Assembly: GCF_017942085.1 (NCBI RefSeq)
Contig: NZ_JAGKSP010000011.1
Location: 124,001-188,000, forward strand
Reading direction: 5' to 3'
Origin: Paenibacillus lignilyticus
Lineage (GTDB): Bacteria; Bacillota; Bacilli; Paenibacillales; Paenibacillaceae
DNA: 64,000 nucleotides
Shown: piece by piece, positions 42,838-53,074 of the stretch
How positions within the stretch are numbered: position 1 is the first letter of the stretch
Layout: each line of letters opens with the position of its first letter
Made by a program: the position numbers and the translations under genes
Notes under the pieces: model-generated
Database searches by the model: none
Told to the model about the DNA's origin: nothing
The model's input: only the letters and a program-made list of their open reading frames with translations

Positions 42838-44925
42838 CTACGGCTTGCTAGGCATTTTGTTCGCTTGACGAATCAGCGAGAAGTACTGGTCCGCCAGGAC
42901 GACGTCATATTCCGGTCCGAGAGAATCGGTAATGGCAACAACGTCCGTAGGCGTCAAGCTCCAAGCCAGCAGACCAAGCGAGATGAAGAGCGGCGATTTG
43001 CCATCCCATTTCGCTTTGGCATCGGCGAGAATCTTCTTGCCTTCGCTCACGGCGCTAATGCCTCGGATTGTCGAAACCGGCAATCCATTGCTGATTTGCA
43101 CTTCGGTAGTATCTCCCCAGCTTAAGAATACCCCTGATGGATTGTACTCCTTGCGGTATGCCGTGCTCTTAGCATCGCTGAGCGGAATATTCTGCCCGTC
43201 TACGCGGTTAAGGATATAAGGAATGTCCATTCCGGTCTGTTTCAGATACTTCTTGCTGCTCTTCAGGAAATCCGCGAAAGAGCTGTCCGGCCAAGCATCC
43301 GGGTAGAAGTATCCGGCACCGGAAGGTCCGGCGATAATTTGATCATTCGCTGTCGCCGTACTCTGGAAGTAGTTCAGCATTACGGGAGCAGCATCGTATA
43401 ACAGCGGGCTGGATGTCCAGTTGATCGGCACTTGGCCGCGGCTTGGGTCGTCCCACAGAATGCGCATCCGGTGTTGGTTATATTGAAGGTTGTCCCCTTC
43501 ACTGAACGTATAAGAGACATAGATTTTGTTCTCCAGCTTCACCGGAGCCGGCTCTTTCGACTTCACGTCCTTCGGCTTGGAACCGGAGAACACGGTCAAA
43601 TTGCTGAACCAGTCTGCCGCTAAGACATAAACACCGTGGTTGGAAGTGATTTCAACGCCGTTGAACTCGCCTTCCACATCATTGTTGAACCAACCCAGGT
43701 AAGGCGTGCCCGGTTTCACATCCGAGAGAATTTTCTCAAAGAGCGCCTTCTGCTCCGGAACATTGGAATCGAGCCAGAACACCATTGCTTTATTAGCAAC
43801 CGCGTAGTCGCGCAGGTATCCATACGGCTCCTTCGTCAGCGAAGTGAACGGCTTCTCATTGCTGGCACTTACTTTGTATTGGTTCCACATGTCCGCGGAT
43901 ACAACCAGCTCCTTCGTTCCGGCCGGCGGCGTGAATTTATACGTGAAGTAACGTCCGTTATCGGCAAAACGATGACCGCCGCTGCCATCCGAAACTTGCG
44001 AGCTTTGCGGATCGTAGAGGAACGGCTCTTCCTCAGGCTTACCCGGAAGGAAATGCGCGATGACTTGGCCATCCGCTTTCACGGTGATCTCATGCACCGC
44101 AGCACCCCATCCGTCAGCCGGGAAAGCATCCCCGAATTTCACATAAACATCAGGCTTGCTCAAATATTTGCTCAAATCAAGGTCGTATACTTTGCGATTC
44201 GCTGCATCACGCTCTTCCGTCGGCTCCTGCGCGACTGTTTCGAAACGATCCGGCTGTTCAACCGGTACGCGCGCGGTTGTATCCGGACTAAGTCCGACGA
44301 TCATCCTGTGCGTCGCATCTTTCCATAGGTTCTCATACTGCCACGTGTAAGCATCTAACCGGTCTTTAAATTTCCCCTGCAGATCCTCAATCACACTTAG
44401 GTTATATGGAGCAGCTTTCAACTGTTCGGCAAGCTCTGGGCTTACAGCCACGCCGCCTTTTAGCCCCGCCAGCGTAGTAGCAACGTTAATTGAATCCGGG
44501 ACGGCTGGATCGTAAATAATGATGCCTTTGACTTCGCCTTTATAGCGCTTCAGAATATCCCAGTAGCTGTCATAAACACGGTAGTTTACATCCAGGTCGT
44601 TAAGCCATTTGAATTTACCTTCTTCTTTGTTCTCAAGCAGGTAAATCCGCGGCTGCTGCCGATTCACAATGCCCTGCAACGTACTGAACAACAGCTTAAT
44701 GTCTCCCGGAGCGTCATAAATATCAGCAACATCCAGTTGCTTCGCCTGTTTGAAATTGGGGAGCATTTGATCCTTCGGCCAAGAGATGGATGAATTGCTC
44801 GCAGATTGGTTTGCAGCATTCTGGGGCTCCGCAGATTTGTCCTGAGGAGACTCGGCAAAAGTGCCGGATGAGAATGACATTGTGCAAACTAAAGCCAGAC
44901 TGATTGCGGTTAGCTTTCGGATCAT
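42838..44925 (-). CDS. Secreted GxGYxYP-family putative glycosidase
   Basis: A 695-residue exported protein: signal peptide about 1-25, Ser/Asn linker, N-terminal conserved part, an inserted beta-sandwich about 240-350, and a C-terminal region carrying the family signature GPSGAGYFYPDAW and SEGDNLQYNQHRM. The family is thought to be glycoside hydrolases, but the reaction is unproven. GAGGTG precedes the ATG. It has a paralogue at 58427. An AT-rich palindrome sits in its leader. It lies downstream of the GH38 gene, suggesting a role in mannoside degradation. Confidence 0.85.
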   Translation of the reverse strand: MIRKLTAISLALVCTMSFSSGTFAESPQDKSAEPQNAANQSASNSSISWPKDQMLPNFKQAKQLDVADIYDAPGDIKLLFSTLQGIVNRQQPRIYLLENKEEGKFKWLNDLDVNYRVYDSYWDILKRYKGEVKGIIIYDPAVPDSINVATTLAGLKGGVAVSPELAEQLKAAPYNLSVIEDLQGKFKDRLDAYTWQYENLWKDATHRMIVGLSPDTTARVPVEQPDRFETVAQEPTEERDAANRKVYDLDLSKYLSKPDVYVKFGDAFPADGWGAAVHEITVKADGQVIAHFLPGKPEEEPFLYDPQSSQVSDGSGGHRFADNGRYFTYKFTPPAGTKELVVSADMWNQYKVSASNEKPFTSLTKEPYGYLRDYAVANKAMVFWLDSNVPEQKALFEKILSDVKPGTPYLGWFNNDVEGEFNGVEITSNHGVYVLAADWFSNLTVFSGSKPKDVKSKEPAPVKLENKIYVSYTFSEGDNLQYNQHRMRILWDDPSRGQVPINWTSSPLLYDAAPVMLNYFQSTATANDQIIAGPSGAGYFYPDAWPDSSFADFLKSSKKYLKQTGMDIPYILNRVDGQNIPLSDAKSTAYRKEYNPSGVFLSWGDTTEVQISNGLPVSTIRGISAVSEGKKILADAKAKWDGKSPLFISLGLLAWSLTPTDVVAITDSLGPEYDVVLADQYFSLIRQANKMPSKP

Positions 44926-45033
44926 ATTTACTTACACCTCTCCATAATGGGATTGTAAAACCGTCCTAGACGCTAGCAGTCACACCTCCTTAACAGCAGC
45001 AGCTCGTAGCGAACCAGAACTTTAACCTCATGT

Positions 45034-45048
45034 ATATATTTAATATAT
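45034..45048. promoter_or_regulatory. AT-rich palindrome upstream of the first GxGYxYP gene
   Basis: ATATATT-T-AATATAT, a perfect 7+1+7 palindrome, 109 bases before the gene. Related sites occur at 52098, 54431, 55774, 58375 and 60529. Confidence 0.45.
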
Positions 45049-45145
45049 CTTTTATAATAACACAATCGTTTCGACAAAATTTCCCATAAAAATAAACAGC
45101 AAGCCCTACATTCAGGACTCCCCGTCCCCCTAAACGACAAACACC

Positions 45146-45181
45146 AAAAAAAAGACCGAGCCACAAGAGGCATCGGTCTTT
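45146..45181 (-). terminator. Terminator after the unassigned glycosidase-like gene
   Basis: AAAGACCGA with TCGGTCTTT and a run of eight T residues on the minus strand, 40 bases past the stop. It separates this gene from the GxGYxYP gene. Confidence 0.9.
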
Positions 45182-45221
45182 TCCATGTACAATGAATACA
45201 CTAGATTATTTCATAAAGCGT

Positions 45222-47429
45222 CTACCACAATATCTCCACCTGAACGCCGTTAGGGCTGTTATCATAACGAAGCAGCACCGTCTCGCTCGCCTCATCCCAG
45301 ACGTAAGCGCCTTGCGACTTCGAACCATCCGCAGCACCCAGAACAACCTGCTCCGGCTTACGCGGGCAGCGGAAGCGCGCAGAAGCTTGAATCCCTTCCG
45401 GTCCTCGAGCCACGAACGCAAACCCGTTGTCCCGCTCCTCGACGGCATCGATTCTGGATGCCGCCGCAACGAGCCGCACGCCATTTCCGGCTCTGCTCAG
45501 ATCATAGAGCAGCGCTTGCTGCCCAGGCGCTATCGCAACCTCATGAAGCACAGGGAGGTCGGCGTTCAGCAAATCCACATACATGCCGTTCAGCACGAAC
45601 GGCAGCGCGTCGACCGATTCTTCCAGCACGGCAGCTACGACATAAGGGCCGCGGCGCAGCGCCATGCTGTTCATCGTATCCCATTGCTGCGAAGCAACAG
45701 CATCCTGCCCTTGCGAGCTTCCCGCTGCCGCAAGCGCCTCCCTGACCGTCGAACGCAGCTGGTCGGCCACGTCGGCTTGAAGAGCACACTGCGCAGGATG
45801 AACGTTCAAATAAGCCAAACTTCCTTGGCCAACGGAATAAACACCGGGCTGCAAGGAGGCTTCCAAGCCCAGACACGTGAATAGATGCTCCATTGGGGAG
45901 GCATATTTCTTCGTTCCCTGGTTCCACCATTCACGAACCCGATGGAAGTCGTCGCTTCCGTCCCCTACATAGACGAGGGCTCCTCCATCTTTTACCCATT
46001 CAGCCAATACGTTATGAAGACCCGCTGATTCCGGCTTCATATATTCATAGCTAAGCACAAGCGCTTTGTAGTCATCGAGATAACCCGCGAACCGACCGGC
46101 ATTATCAAGCTGAACAGGACGCACGGCCGCTCCGTGTTTCAACAAAGGCAAGGTCAACCCATAGAAGGGCGACCAATCGAGCAGCTCCATAAACTCGCTT
46201 CCGAGCGCCGAAGCCACTTCCGTACCGTCATATTTGAATGCGGTCGCCTCTTCGCTCCAATCCGGATGATTGCGCTGGAACATGGCGGAATCCGCCAGCA
46301 GCACGCCGATTTGCAAATTCGAGGTCAACCATTCCGTATCCGGCTGATCCATGTCCGCCAGCGTATTCAGCACCACCTGCAGTTCTGTCGCATAAGCAGC
46401 CGGAATGTTCACGCGCCCCTCTTCGCCTTGCTTCGGATATGTACCTTGATAGATTCGTCTCGGCCAAGGACACACCTCATAGCGGCTCACATGCGGATGG
46501 AGAAGCGAAGCCACCAAGGTCCGGATATAATTCTGGCGGTAGTCCTCCCAAGTATGCTTCGGATCATCGGCAATCGGATCATGCAAGAACCACATCCGGC
46601 GGTCCGTGCCGCGAACAAGCTCCTGCATAATGCCGTATTCCAGAAAAGCCGTCTCGAAGGTACGTTCCTTGCGCACGCCGTTATAGACATTCGGCGTCTG
46701 AGCCGTTCCCGTCCACACCTGCGCAATGTAACCATCAACGCCCGGCAGCTCGAGCAGCTTCGACTCCGGACTGACAATCCGCCACTGCGTATAGTTAATC
46801 AGGCTATGCGTGGGCACATAGAAACGTATATTCCGGTCATATTTGACCTTCGCATATTCCTTCAGCGTATTGCAAATCCGATCCAGCGTACGGGCATAGA
46901 GATGCACTTTCAGCTTCGAGGCCCGATACTGCGCATCTACCGTCGCATGCGGGGGCTGCCATGGCTCCCGATAGTAGATTTCCCACTCCCGTTTGAACGC
47001 GTCCGAATAACCGCCTTCCACCCAGAACTCCGGCTCCTCCAGATGGATCGCTTCTACGCCTGCATCAACCGCTACGCGAATCTGCTCCGTTAGGAAATCC
47101 GCATACGCAATGGTCGGCACCATATAAGGAATATCCACGGAGGTCCCGTGAATGATGTGCTCGTTTCTGCGATTCTTCTGCGCTTCATCCCAGTGCGTCC
47201 TGCCGTCCACTTCGCCGTTCAAATAATGCTGATAGCCGCCCCAAGAGACACCGGTCATCAAATGTACGACATAACTCTTGTCCTTCCACGCGCGAATGCG
47301 TTCCTTCAAGTCCCCGCGAATCCCATACACCATAACAAAGTCAGTCTGCAAATCATACGACGGATGGTACGGTCCTCCCTCCTGAAAACCGGTTACTTCG
47401 TTCGAACGATCTCTTGAAATCAAGGACAC
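45222..47429 (-). CDS. Glycosidase-like protein of unknown family
   Basis: A 735-residue cytoplasmic protein. The first 430 residues look like a TIM-barrel glycosidase with acidic motifs (AIHLEEPEFW, WFLHDPIADD); about 440-560 looks like a GATase-type domain as in beta-galactosidase trimerisation domains (LVLSYEYMKP, WVKDGGALVYVGDG); the C-terminus is beta-rich. I do not recognise a named family or certain catalytic residues. GTG start with GGAGG ten bases upstream. It follows the GH38 gene and may act on the same substrate. Confidence 0.7.
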   Translation of the reverse strand: MSLISRDRSNEVTGFQEGGPYHPSYDLQTDFVMVYGIRGDLKERIRAWKDKSYVVHLMTGVSWGGYQHYLNGEVDGRTHWDEAQKNRRNEHIIHGTSVDIPYMVPTIAYADFLTEQIRVAVDAGVEAIHLEEPEFWVEGGYSDAFKREWEIYYREPWQPPHATVDAQYRASKLKVHLYARTLDRICNTLKEYAKVKYDRNIRFYVPTHSLINYTQWRIVSPESKLLELPGVDGYIAQVWTGTAQTPNVYNGVRKERTFETAFLEYGIMQELVRGTDRRMWFLHDPIADDPKHTWEDYRQNYIRTLVASLLHPHVSRYEVCPWPRRIYQGTYPKQGEEGRVNIPAAYATELQVVLNTLADMDQPDTEWLTSNLQIGVLLADSAMFQRNHPDWSEEATAFKYDGTEVASALGSEFMELLDWSPFYGLTLPLLKHGAAVRPVQLDNAGRFAGYLDDYKALVLSYEYMKPESAGLHNVLAEWVKDGGALVYVGDGSDDFHRVREWWNQGTKKYASPMEHLFTCLGLEASLQPGVYSVGQGSLAYLNVHPAQCALQADVADQLRSTVREALAAAGSSQGQDAVASQQWDTMNSMALRRGPYVVAAVLEESVDALPFVLNGMYVDLLNADLPVLHEVAIAPGQQALLYDLSRAGNGVRLVAAASRIDAVEERDNGFAFVARGPEGIQASARFRCPRKPEQVVLGAADGSKSQGAYVWDEASETVLLRYDNSPNGVQVEILW

Positions 47430-47451
47430 GGCTGCATGCCTCCTTTTAAAA

Positions 47452-47485
47452 GTAAAAATAAAAGGGAAGGTCCGCCCTTCCCTTT
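47452..47485 (-). terminator. Hairpin between GH38 and the next gene
   Basis: AAAGGGAAG with CTTCCCTTT, then TATTTTT on the minus strand. It lies inside the presumed operon and immediately upstream of the next ribosome binding site, so it may attenuate expression of the following gene. Confidence 0.75.
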
Positions 47486-47489
47486 CCGG

Positions 47490-50400
47490 TTATGCATTCC
47501 ACTTTATGCGAAGCGTCTTAATCTCAAAAGGCTGGAAGGTTAACGCTGCCGAACTAGACTTCTCCTGCAACAGAGCAATCGGATTCTCCAGCAGATCGGT
47601 CTCCTCGATAGCTGCACAAGTCAAACCGAAATTCACCTTCGCCTTAGCCCGTGTGCCTGAAGCCTCGTACAACCGAATGATCAGATGCTCGCTATCCTCC
47701 GCTTTCTTCACCGCCTCGACCATCACGTCCGGATTATCGATTTGAATCAGGGAACGGAGATCCGAACGACCTGTTGCTGTCTCCGCACTATCCGATTGCA
47801 CAACGGTAAGCGGCGTATTCAATTCATAGCCTTTACGGTAAACCTTCGCCTGTACGAAATCTCCCTGATGCGGATAGATCGCATAAACGAACTTATGCTC
47901 GGCGCGGTCGCAGGCAGGATCCGGGTAACCGGGGCTGCGCAGCAAATTCATATCCAGCACATTTCTCTCCGCACTGTAGCCGTACTTGCTGTCGCTAAGC
48001 AGCGCGACACCATAATCAGGCTGCGATAAATCTATATATTGATGTGCGCAAATTTCATCCCTAACGAACTCTACCATCGTATTGCGCGTTGTTGGCCGTT
48101 TCAAATAGCCGAACTGAATCTCGCAATTGACTTGCTCCGACATCACGCTGACCGGGAAGGAAGTGCGAAGCATTTTCTCCGACTCCTGCCAATCCACTTT
48201 CGTTTCAAACCGAATCGTCGTGCCGTCTTCAGCTAATACGATGCGCTGCTCCATGGAAGATTCGCCATACCGATAGGTTTGCACAAGCACCGCATTCGAG
48301 CCTTGAATGGAGGCCGCGGCGCTTTCAAGCTGCATCGTGCCCGCTATTGTATCTCGGTAATCGCGCGGGAAATCCCATGCATCGCCTTTGTCATGATAGA
48401 TGGTCAGCACATTAGCCTTCTTGCCGGCTTCAATGGATTCTCTGCCCGCGACTTTGTCATAGATCGATAGAATGCTTCCATCCGGAGCAAACGCGACGCG
48501 CAGATTACGGTTCTCGAGGGAAGCTTCATCTGCATGCAGCTCCCGGTTGTCGTTCTCGTTGCTGCGCAGCTCTTCCGAGAGCGCGATAAAGCCCATTGAC
48601 GGCACCTTCACGGCGTATTGGACGCCGTTTCGTTCCACCCGTTCCTCACGTTCCCATGGCAGCGAATTGACAACGACCGCCTGTCCGCCGGCTATGCCGG
48701 ACAGCCCCGCAACATTCGCATAGGTTTGCTCGATCATCTCGGCCACTCGGGTATGAAGGATTTCATAACGGGCCAGCGATTCATCGAATACACGCGTAAT
48801 CGAAGAGCCCGGCAGGATATCATGGAATTGATATAACAAAACTTCTTTCCATATTTCATCCAATTCCTCCGAAGGATACGCCTGCTCGCCGAGCGCCAGT
48901 GCCAGTGATGCGGCAAATTCCAGCTCACGCAGCGACTTTTCCATTTTGCGGTTATACCATTTGTTTCTCGCTTGCGACGTCAGCGTCCCTTGATGCTTCT
49001 CCAGATACAGCTCACCCCGGTAGGTTTGGAACCGCGGCCCTTCCTGCGCCAGCTTCTCGAAGAAGGATAGCGAAGATTCCTGCACGACCGGCGGCAGTCC
49101 GAGCAGATTATGCTCGCGCGCCAAACGTTCCAAGTGCTCTTCACCGGGGCCGCCGCCGCCATCGCCGATGCCAAATAACATTAACGCATGCTCGGAAACG
49201 TTGCGGTCCAGATAGTGGCTCTCAATCTTGGCAAGCGATCTCGGTGCCCCGGGGCTGTTATAGGTATCTTCGGGCGGCAGATGGGCAAGCACTTTGCTGC
49301 CGTCAATACCTTCCCAATGAAAACTATGATGCGGATGCGTATTGTATACGCTCCATGACAGCTTCTGCGTCATCATATAGTCCACGCCGGACTTCTTCAG
49401 AAGCTGAGGAAGACTCGCGTTATAGCCGAATACATCCGGAAGCCACAGCACTTTCATCTCCTGGCCGAACTCTTCTTGGAAAAACTTCTTTCCATACAGA
49501 ATCTGCCTAACCAGGGCTTCACCGCCGGAAATATTCGTATCCGGCTCCACCCACATCGCGCCTTGCACTTCCCAGCGCCCTTCCTTCACTCTCTCCTTGA
49601 TCTGTTCGTAGAGTGTCGGATAATACTCTTTCATCCATTGATACAGCTGCGGCTGGCTCGCGCCGAATACATAATCGGGATACTTCTCCATGTTGCGAAG
49701 AACGGTCGAGAACGTCCTCGCTCCTTTGCGAATCGTCTCCCGAATCGGCCATAGCCATGCCAAGTCCATATGCGCATGCCCGATAGCGCTAACCGTCACG
49801 GTCGGATCTCCTCCGCGCTTGGCAAGCTGCTTGCCCAGAATCTCCCTAGCTGTCGCAACGGTTTCTTCATTAATGACTTCAAGCACAAGCGCAGATTCGT
49901 ACAAGCTCTGAATGACCCGGTCTTTCCTTGCGCTGGCATCGGGCACTTGCTCAGCCAGCTCCAGCAGCACCTCAAAGTCATAATAGAGGCGGCGTGTTTC
50001 GTCGTTGCATATCGCAATATCCGCTTCTTTGAGCGTACCGCTGCGATACTTGCCGAATAAGTCGTTGCAGCCTGCATCGGCCCACAGATGGATCGATTCT
50101 CCGGCAGCAGATTCACTGACATCCACCACGCGTTTGCCCGGCAGTCCCAGGCTGAAATCAAATTCGGAGTTAATGTTGGTAAGCCCTTGATACGGCGATC
50201 CTTCGTTATCGACCAAGCACAGCTCACCGTTCACATCAATAAGCAGAACAACCTTTTTCCCTGCAGCACTCTCAGGTACGCAGCCTTCGAAGCGGAACCA
50301 AGCGCAATCCCATAAATTTCCCCATTTATCGCCCGGCTTCACATTCATGTATACTCCGGACGTACGCTCTGAATAAGGTACAGGCTCCTTAGTCACCCAT

Positions 50401-50504
50401 GCTGAAACCGTCAAAGCTGCAATTGGTTCATAGATGGCGTTTCGAATTCTCGGCAAGAGCCCTTTTGCCTTATCCAGCATTATCTTCTTTGTTTCGTAGG
50501 GCAT
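47490..50504 (-). CDS. GH38 alpha-mannosidase
   Basis: A 1004-residue cytoplasmic enzyme of the bacterial GH38 type: N-terminal beta-rich region about 1-230, catalytic domain about 230-520 with zinc-binding HAHMD (H243, D247) and nucleophile D357 in WLPDVFG, a middle helical domain (QFHDILPGSS) and C-terminal beta-sandwiches. It releases mannose from alpha-mannosides. The ATG at 50504 has GGGAGGG seven bases upstream; the longer frame would use a TTG inside the ribosome binding site. It lies between the binding-protein gene and the unassigned glycosidase. Confidence 0.93.
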   Translation of the reverse strand: MPYETKKIMLDKAKGLLPRIRNAIYEPIAALTVSAWVTKEPVPYSERTSGVYMNVKPGDKWGNLWDCAWFRFEGCVPESAAGKKVVLLIDVNGELCLVDNEGSPYQGLTNINSEFDFSLGLPGKRVVDVSESAAGESIHLWADAGCNDLFGKYRSGTLKEADIAICNDETRRLYYDFEVLLELAEQVPDASARKDRVIQSLYESALVLEVINEETVATAREILGKQLAKRGGDPTVTVSAIGHAHMDLAWLWPIRETIRKGARTFSTVLRNMEKYPDYVFGASQPQLYQWMKEYYPTLYEQIKERVKEGRWEVQGAMWVEPDTNISGGEALVRQILYGKKFFQEEFGQEMKVLWLPDVFGYNASLPQLLKKSGVDYMMTQKLSWSVYNTHPHHSFHWEGIDGSKVLAHLPPEDTYNSPGAPRSLAKIESHYLDRNVSEHALMLFGIGDGGGGPGEEHLERLAREHNLLGLPPVVQESSLSFFEKLAQEGPRFQTYRGELYLEKHQGTLTSQARNKWYNRKMEKSLRELEFAASLALALGEQAYPSEELDEIWKEVLLYQFHDILPGSSITRVFDESLARYEILHTRVAEMIEQTYANVAGLSGIAGGQAVVVNSLPWEREERVERNGVQYAVKVPSMGFIALSEELRSNENDNRELHADEASLENRNLRVAFAPDGSILSIYDKVAGRESIEAGKKANVLTIYHDKGDAWDFPRDYRDTIAGTMQLESAAASIQGSNAVLVQTYRYGESSMEQRIVLAEDGTTIRFETKVDWQESEKMLRTSFPVSVMSEQVNCEIQFGYLKRPTTRNTMVEFVRDEICAHQYIDLSQPDYGVALLSDSKYGYSAERNVLDMNLLRSPGYPDPACDRAEHKFVYAIYPHQGDFVQAKVYRKGYELNTPLTVVQSDSAETATGRSDLRSLIQIDNPDVMVEAVKKAEDSEHLIIRLYEASGTRAKAKVNFGLTCAAIEETDLLENPIALLQEKSSSAALTFQPFEIKTLRIKWNA

Positions 50505-50541
50505 TACGGTCCCTCCCAATTTCCTGAAAGTTTATGGAGAA

Positions 50542-50566
50542 AGAGGACTGACAAAAACAGTCCTCT
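50542..50566 (-). terminator. Attenuator-type hairpin after the cluster D lipoprotein gene
   Basis: AGAGGACTG with CAGTCCTCT, then TTTCTCC on the minus strand, 17 bases past the lipoprotein stop. It probably reduces read-through to GH38, giving more binding protein than enzyme. Confidence 0.75.
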
Positions 50567-50582
50567 TCGTCTTTGTTTCTAT

Positions 50583-52049
50583 TTATTTGGTTACCAGTTC
50601 AGCTCTCTTCTGAGCGTCATCCATAATGGCTTTGATGTCGCCATCCGTCATAAGCGATTTCACTGCTGCATCACCGAAGATTTGCCAAGCCTTCGAGTTG
50701 TCTTTCGCAAAGGTTGGAAGACCTTGAACGTTGCCGACCATCGCTTGATAGTGCAGATACATTTCCGGATGCTTCGTTTTATAGTCATCCGTCTCCGCGA
50801 TTTCTTTCAGAATCGGCGAGCGAGTGTTGGAATCTGCAATCAGCTGCTGCACTTCCGTGCTGTACATCGCTCTGATGTAATCAAATGCCGCTTCTTTATT
50901 CTTAGCATCTACAGGAACGGAGTGGAAAGCAGCTCCGATCGTCACGTTACCCGGCTTGCCGTTAGGCGACAACGGAATCGGCGCCATACCGCACTCCAAG
51001 CCAACGTTCTTACATTCTTGCGCACGCCATGGGCCGTCAATCAGGTATGCCAATTGACCTTTATTCCAAGCATCGAAGTATGTACCTTCGTTGTTGTTCA
51101 GCATCAAACCGGCAGGATGGTTAGCGTTCAGCGCTCTCAGAAGCTCGATTACTTCAACGTTAGCATCGGAATTGAATGTCGGTAGTCCATTCGCATCGGC
51201 AAACGTTCCGCCGTTGATGGCAACCAGTGCACCATAGCGAAGGTAACCGCCGAAGTTAGGAGCGCCATATACGCCGCCGCCGTAGAATTTGCCTTTGCCC
51301 GCATCCGTTACTTTCTTCGCGTTATCTACAAGCTCAGCCCAAGTCGTGATTGCTTTCTCGGGATCCAAGCCTGCTTCTTTCACCAATTTCTTATTCCAGA
51401 ACAAGCTGCTTACACCCGGCTGGGAAGCCAATCCGTAGATTTTACCGTCGATCTCCATCGGTTTCCATGCCGCAGGAGCAAGCTTCTCGCGAATCTCCGC
51501 TGCCATATCGTCCGGGAACGCCTCGAGCAAACCTTGTTGAGCAAAACCTGGCATTTGCGTTTCGCCTACGATGATATCCGGAATGTTCTTAGCCAGGAAA
51601 CCTGCCGTTTCTTTCTGGATCAGCGGCTCGCCCCAGCCCCAGTCTTCGGTTTTGACGCTTATATTCTTTTCTTTCAATTTCGTACTGATGAATTTTTGAT
51701 AATAAAGACCGAATGCCGCGCCTTCAAATTGGCTGCCGGGCGTATAGGCAATATCCGTGCCGCCGTCCTTCAGTTCTTTCTCTTTCGTAACCAGCAAATC
51801 ATCCACTAAGCCCACGCCAATGCCGACAGCGCCTTCATTCAATACAGTAAGCGTAACAGGTTCTGCAGCAGCAGGCGTATTCTCCGTTGAGTTTGCCGCC
51901 TCATTCGTTGCATCATTTGTTTCCGTTGTCGCTGTGTTGCTTGGCTTCTCATTCTCTGCCGCGGTTTTGTTGTTATTCGCGCCGCATGCCGTCAGAGCAA
52001 CCATCAATAGCGCTGTTCCCATCAAGGCTGTGGTCTTTTTTAATTTCAC
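50583..52049 (-). CDS. Sugar-binding lipoprotein (MalE-like)
   Basis: A 488-residue solute-binding lipoprotein: lipobox LTAC (C22), Asn/Thr/Glu-rich tether to about 60, then a MalE-type fold (YQKFISTKLKEKNISVKTEDW, GPWRAQECKNVGLECGMAPIPL). GTG start; GGAGGGG lies ahead of it. A 90-base gap with an AT-rich palindrome separates it from the permease gene, so it may have its own promoter. GH38 downstream suggests alpha-manno-oligosaccharides. Confidence 0.92.
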   Translation of the reverse strand: MKLKKTTALMGTALLMVALTACGANNNKTAAENEKPSNTATTETNDATNEAANSTENTPAAAEPVTLTVLNEGAVGIGVGLVDDLLVTKEKELKDGGTDIAYTPGSQFEGAAFGLYYQKFISTKLKEKNISVKTEDWGWGEPLIQKETAGFLAKNIPDIIVGETQMPGFAQQGLLEAFPDDMAAEIREKLAPAAWKPMEIDGKIYGLASQPGVSSLFWNKKLVKEAGLDPEKAITTWAELVDNAKKVTDAGKGKFYGGGVYGAPNFGGYLRYGALVAINGGTFADANGLPTFNSDANVEVIELLRALNANHPAGLMLNNNEGTYFDAWNKGQLAYLIDGPWRAQECKNVGLECGMAPIPLSPNGKPGNVTIGAAFHSVPVDAKNKEAAFDYIRAMYSTEVQQLIADSNTRSPILKEIAETDDYKTKHPEMYLHYQAMVGNVQGLPTFAKDNSKAWQIFGDAAVKSLMTDGDIKAIMDDAQKRAELVTK

Positions 52050-52097
52050 ATGAACCCCTCCATTTGTGGACGACTATTTGCTACATCTGAAATATAA

Positions 52098-52123
52098 CAT
52101 ATTAATATAATATATTCAATATG
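52098..52123. promoter_or_regulatory. AT-rich near-palindrome upstream of the lipoprotein gene
   Basis: CATATT..AATATG arms enclose TTAATATAAT, which is also found in the sites at 54431 (other strand) and 58375. It lies 49 bases upstream of the lipoprotein start. Confidence 0.4.
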
Positions 52124-52138
52124 TTATTTAGAAACATT

Positions 52139-53071
52139 TTAACCTTTTATACCTGTGTTGGCCAAGCCTTGCACAATGTACTTTTGGAAAAAGAAGAACA
52201 TTAATAGCGCGGGAATGGTTGCCCCTAGTCCAAGTGTAATAATGAGCGGCCAGTTCGGTATTCCGGCCGGGCCCGCAGCAGCCGACGACAACCTCGTAAT
52301 CGCGGCGGGAAGCGTCTGCAAGGAGTCTGTTGAGGTATAGAAGAACGGTGTAGCAAAGTCATTCCATGTCCCAAGCGCGGTCGTAATTGCTATATAGGCC
52401 ATAATCGGCAGCTGGAGCGGTAACAACAGCTGAAAGATAATCCGGATCGTACTCGCACCGTCCACTTTAGCCGCTTCATCCAATTCAAACGGAATTTTCT
52501 CAATGGATTGCTTCACCAGGAAAGCGCCCATGATATTAATGCTCGGCCCCCCGATGAGGTATACCCACCATGTGTCCAGAATACCTGTACCGCCATTAAA
52601 GATATGGTTGCCTCCGGCAAACGGAAATCTCGCATACTCCAAATAAGTGGGAATCAAGGCAATCGTACCCGGAATCATTTGCGTACCGAGCAAGAACAAG
52701 AATAACTGATCTTTCCCTTTAAATTTCAACCTTGCGAATACATAACCCGCCAGGAAGGAGGTCAATAAGGCCCAGAAGGTGTTATAAACCGTTCGAATCG
52801 AGGAGTTAATGAAATACTTCTGTACCCCCGCTTCAGTCGATCCATAGAACAGCACTAAGTAATTTCGCAGCGTCGGCTCCTTCGGTATCGGGAGCAGTCC
52901 CAATACGGATGAAGTAAACTCAGCTCTGCTAAAGAAACCCGCCAATACCATAAATACTAAAGGATATAACAATATAAGGCCGACACCGAACAAAACGATA
53001 TGCGCGAATAGATGAGTTGGCTTAAATTGAACGGCGACTTGTTTCCGAATCTCTGCTGCTGTTGTTGCCAT
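52139..53071 (-). CDS. Carbohydrate ABC permease, MalG type
   Basis: A 310-residue permease: polar N-terminus, six membrane segments, loop motif LDEAAKVDGASTIR and ANTGIKG C-terminus. AAAGGAGG precedes the ATG. The gene starts three bases after the partner's stop, so the two are translationally linked. Confidence 0.93.
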   Translation of the reverse strand: MATTAAEIRKQVAVQFKPTHLFAHIVLFGVGLILLYPLVFMVLAGFFSRAEFTSSVLGLLPIPKEPTLRNYLVLFYGSTEAGVQKYFINSSIRTVYNTFWALLTSFLAGYVFARLKFKGKDQLFLFLLGTQMIPGTIALIPTYLEYARFPFAGGNHIFNGGTGILDTWWVYLIGGPSINIMGAFLVKQSIEKIPFELDEAAKVDGASTIRIIFQLLLPLQLPIMAYIAITTALGTWNDFATPFFYTSTDSLQTLPAAITRLSSAAAGPAGIPNWPLIITLGLGATIPALLMFFFFQKYIVQGLANTGIKG

Positions 53072-53074
53072 CGT

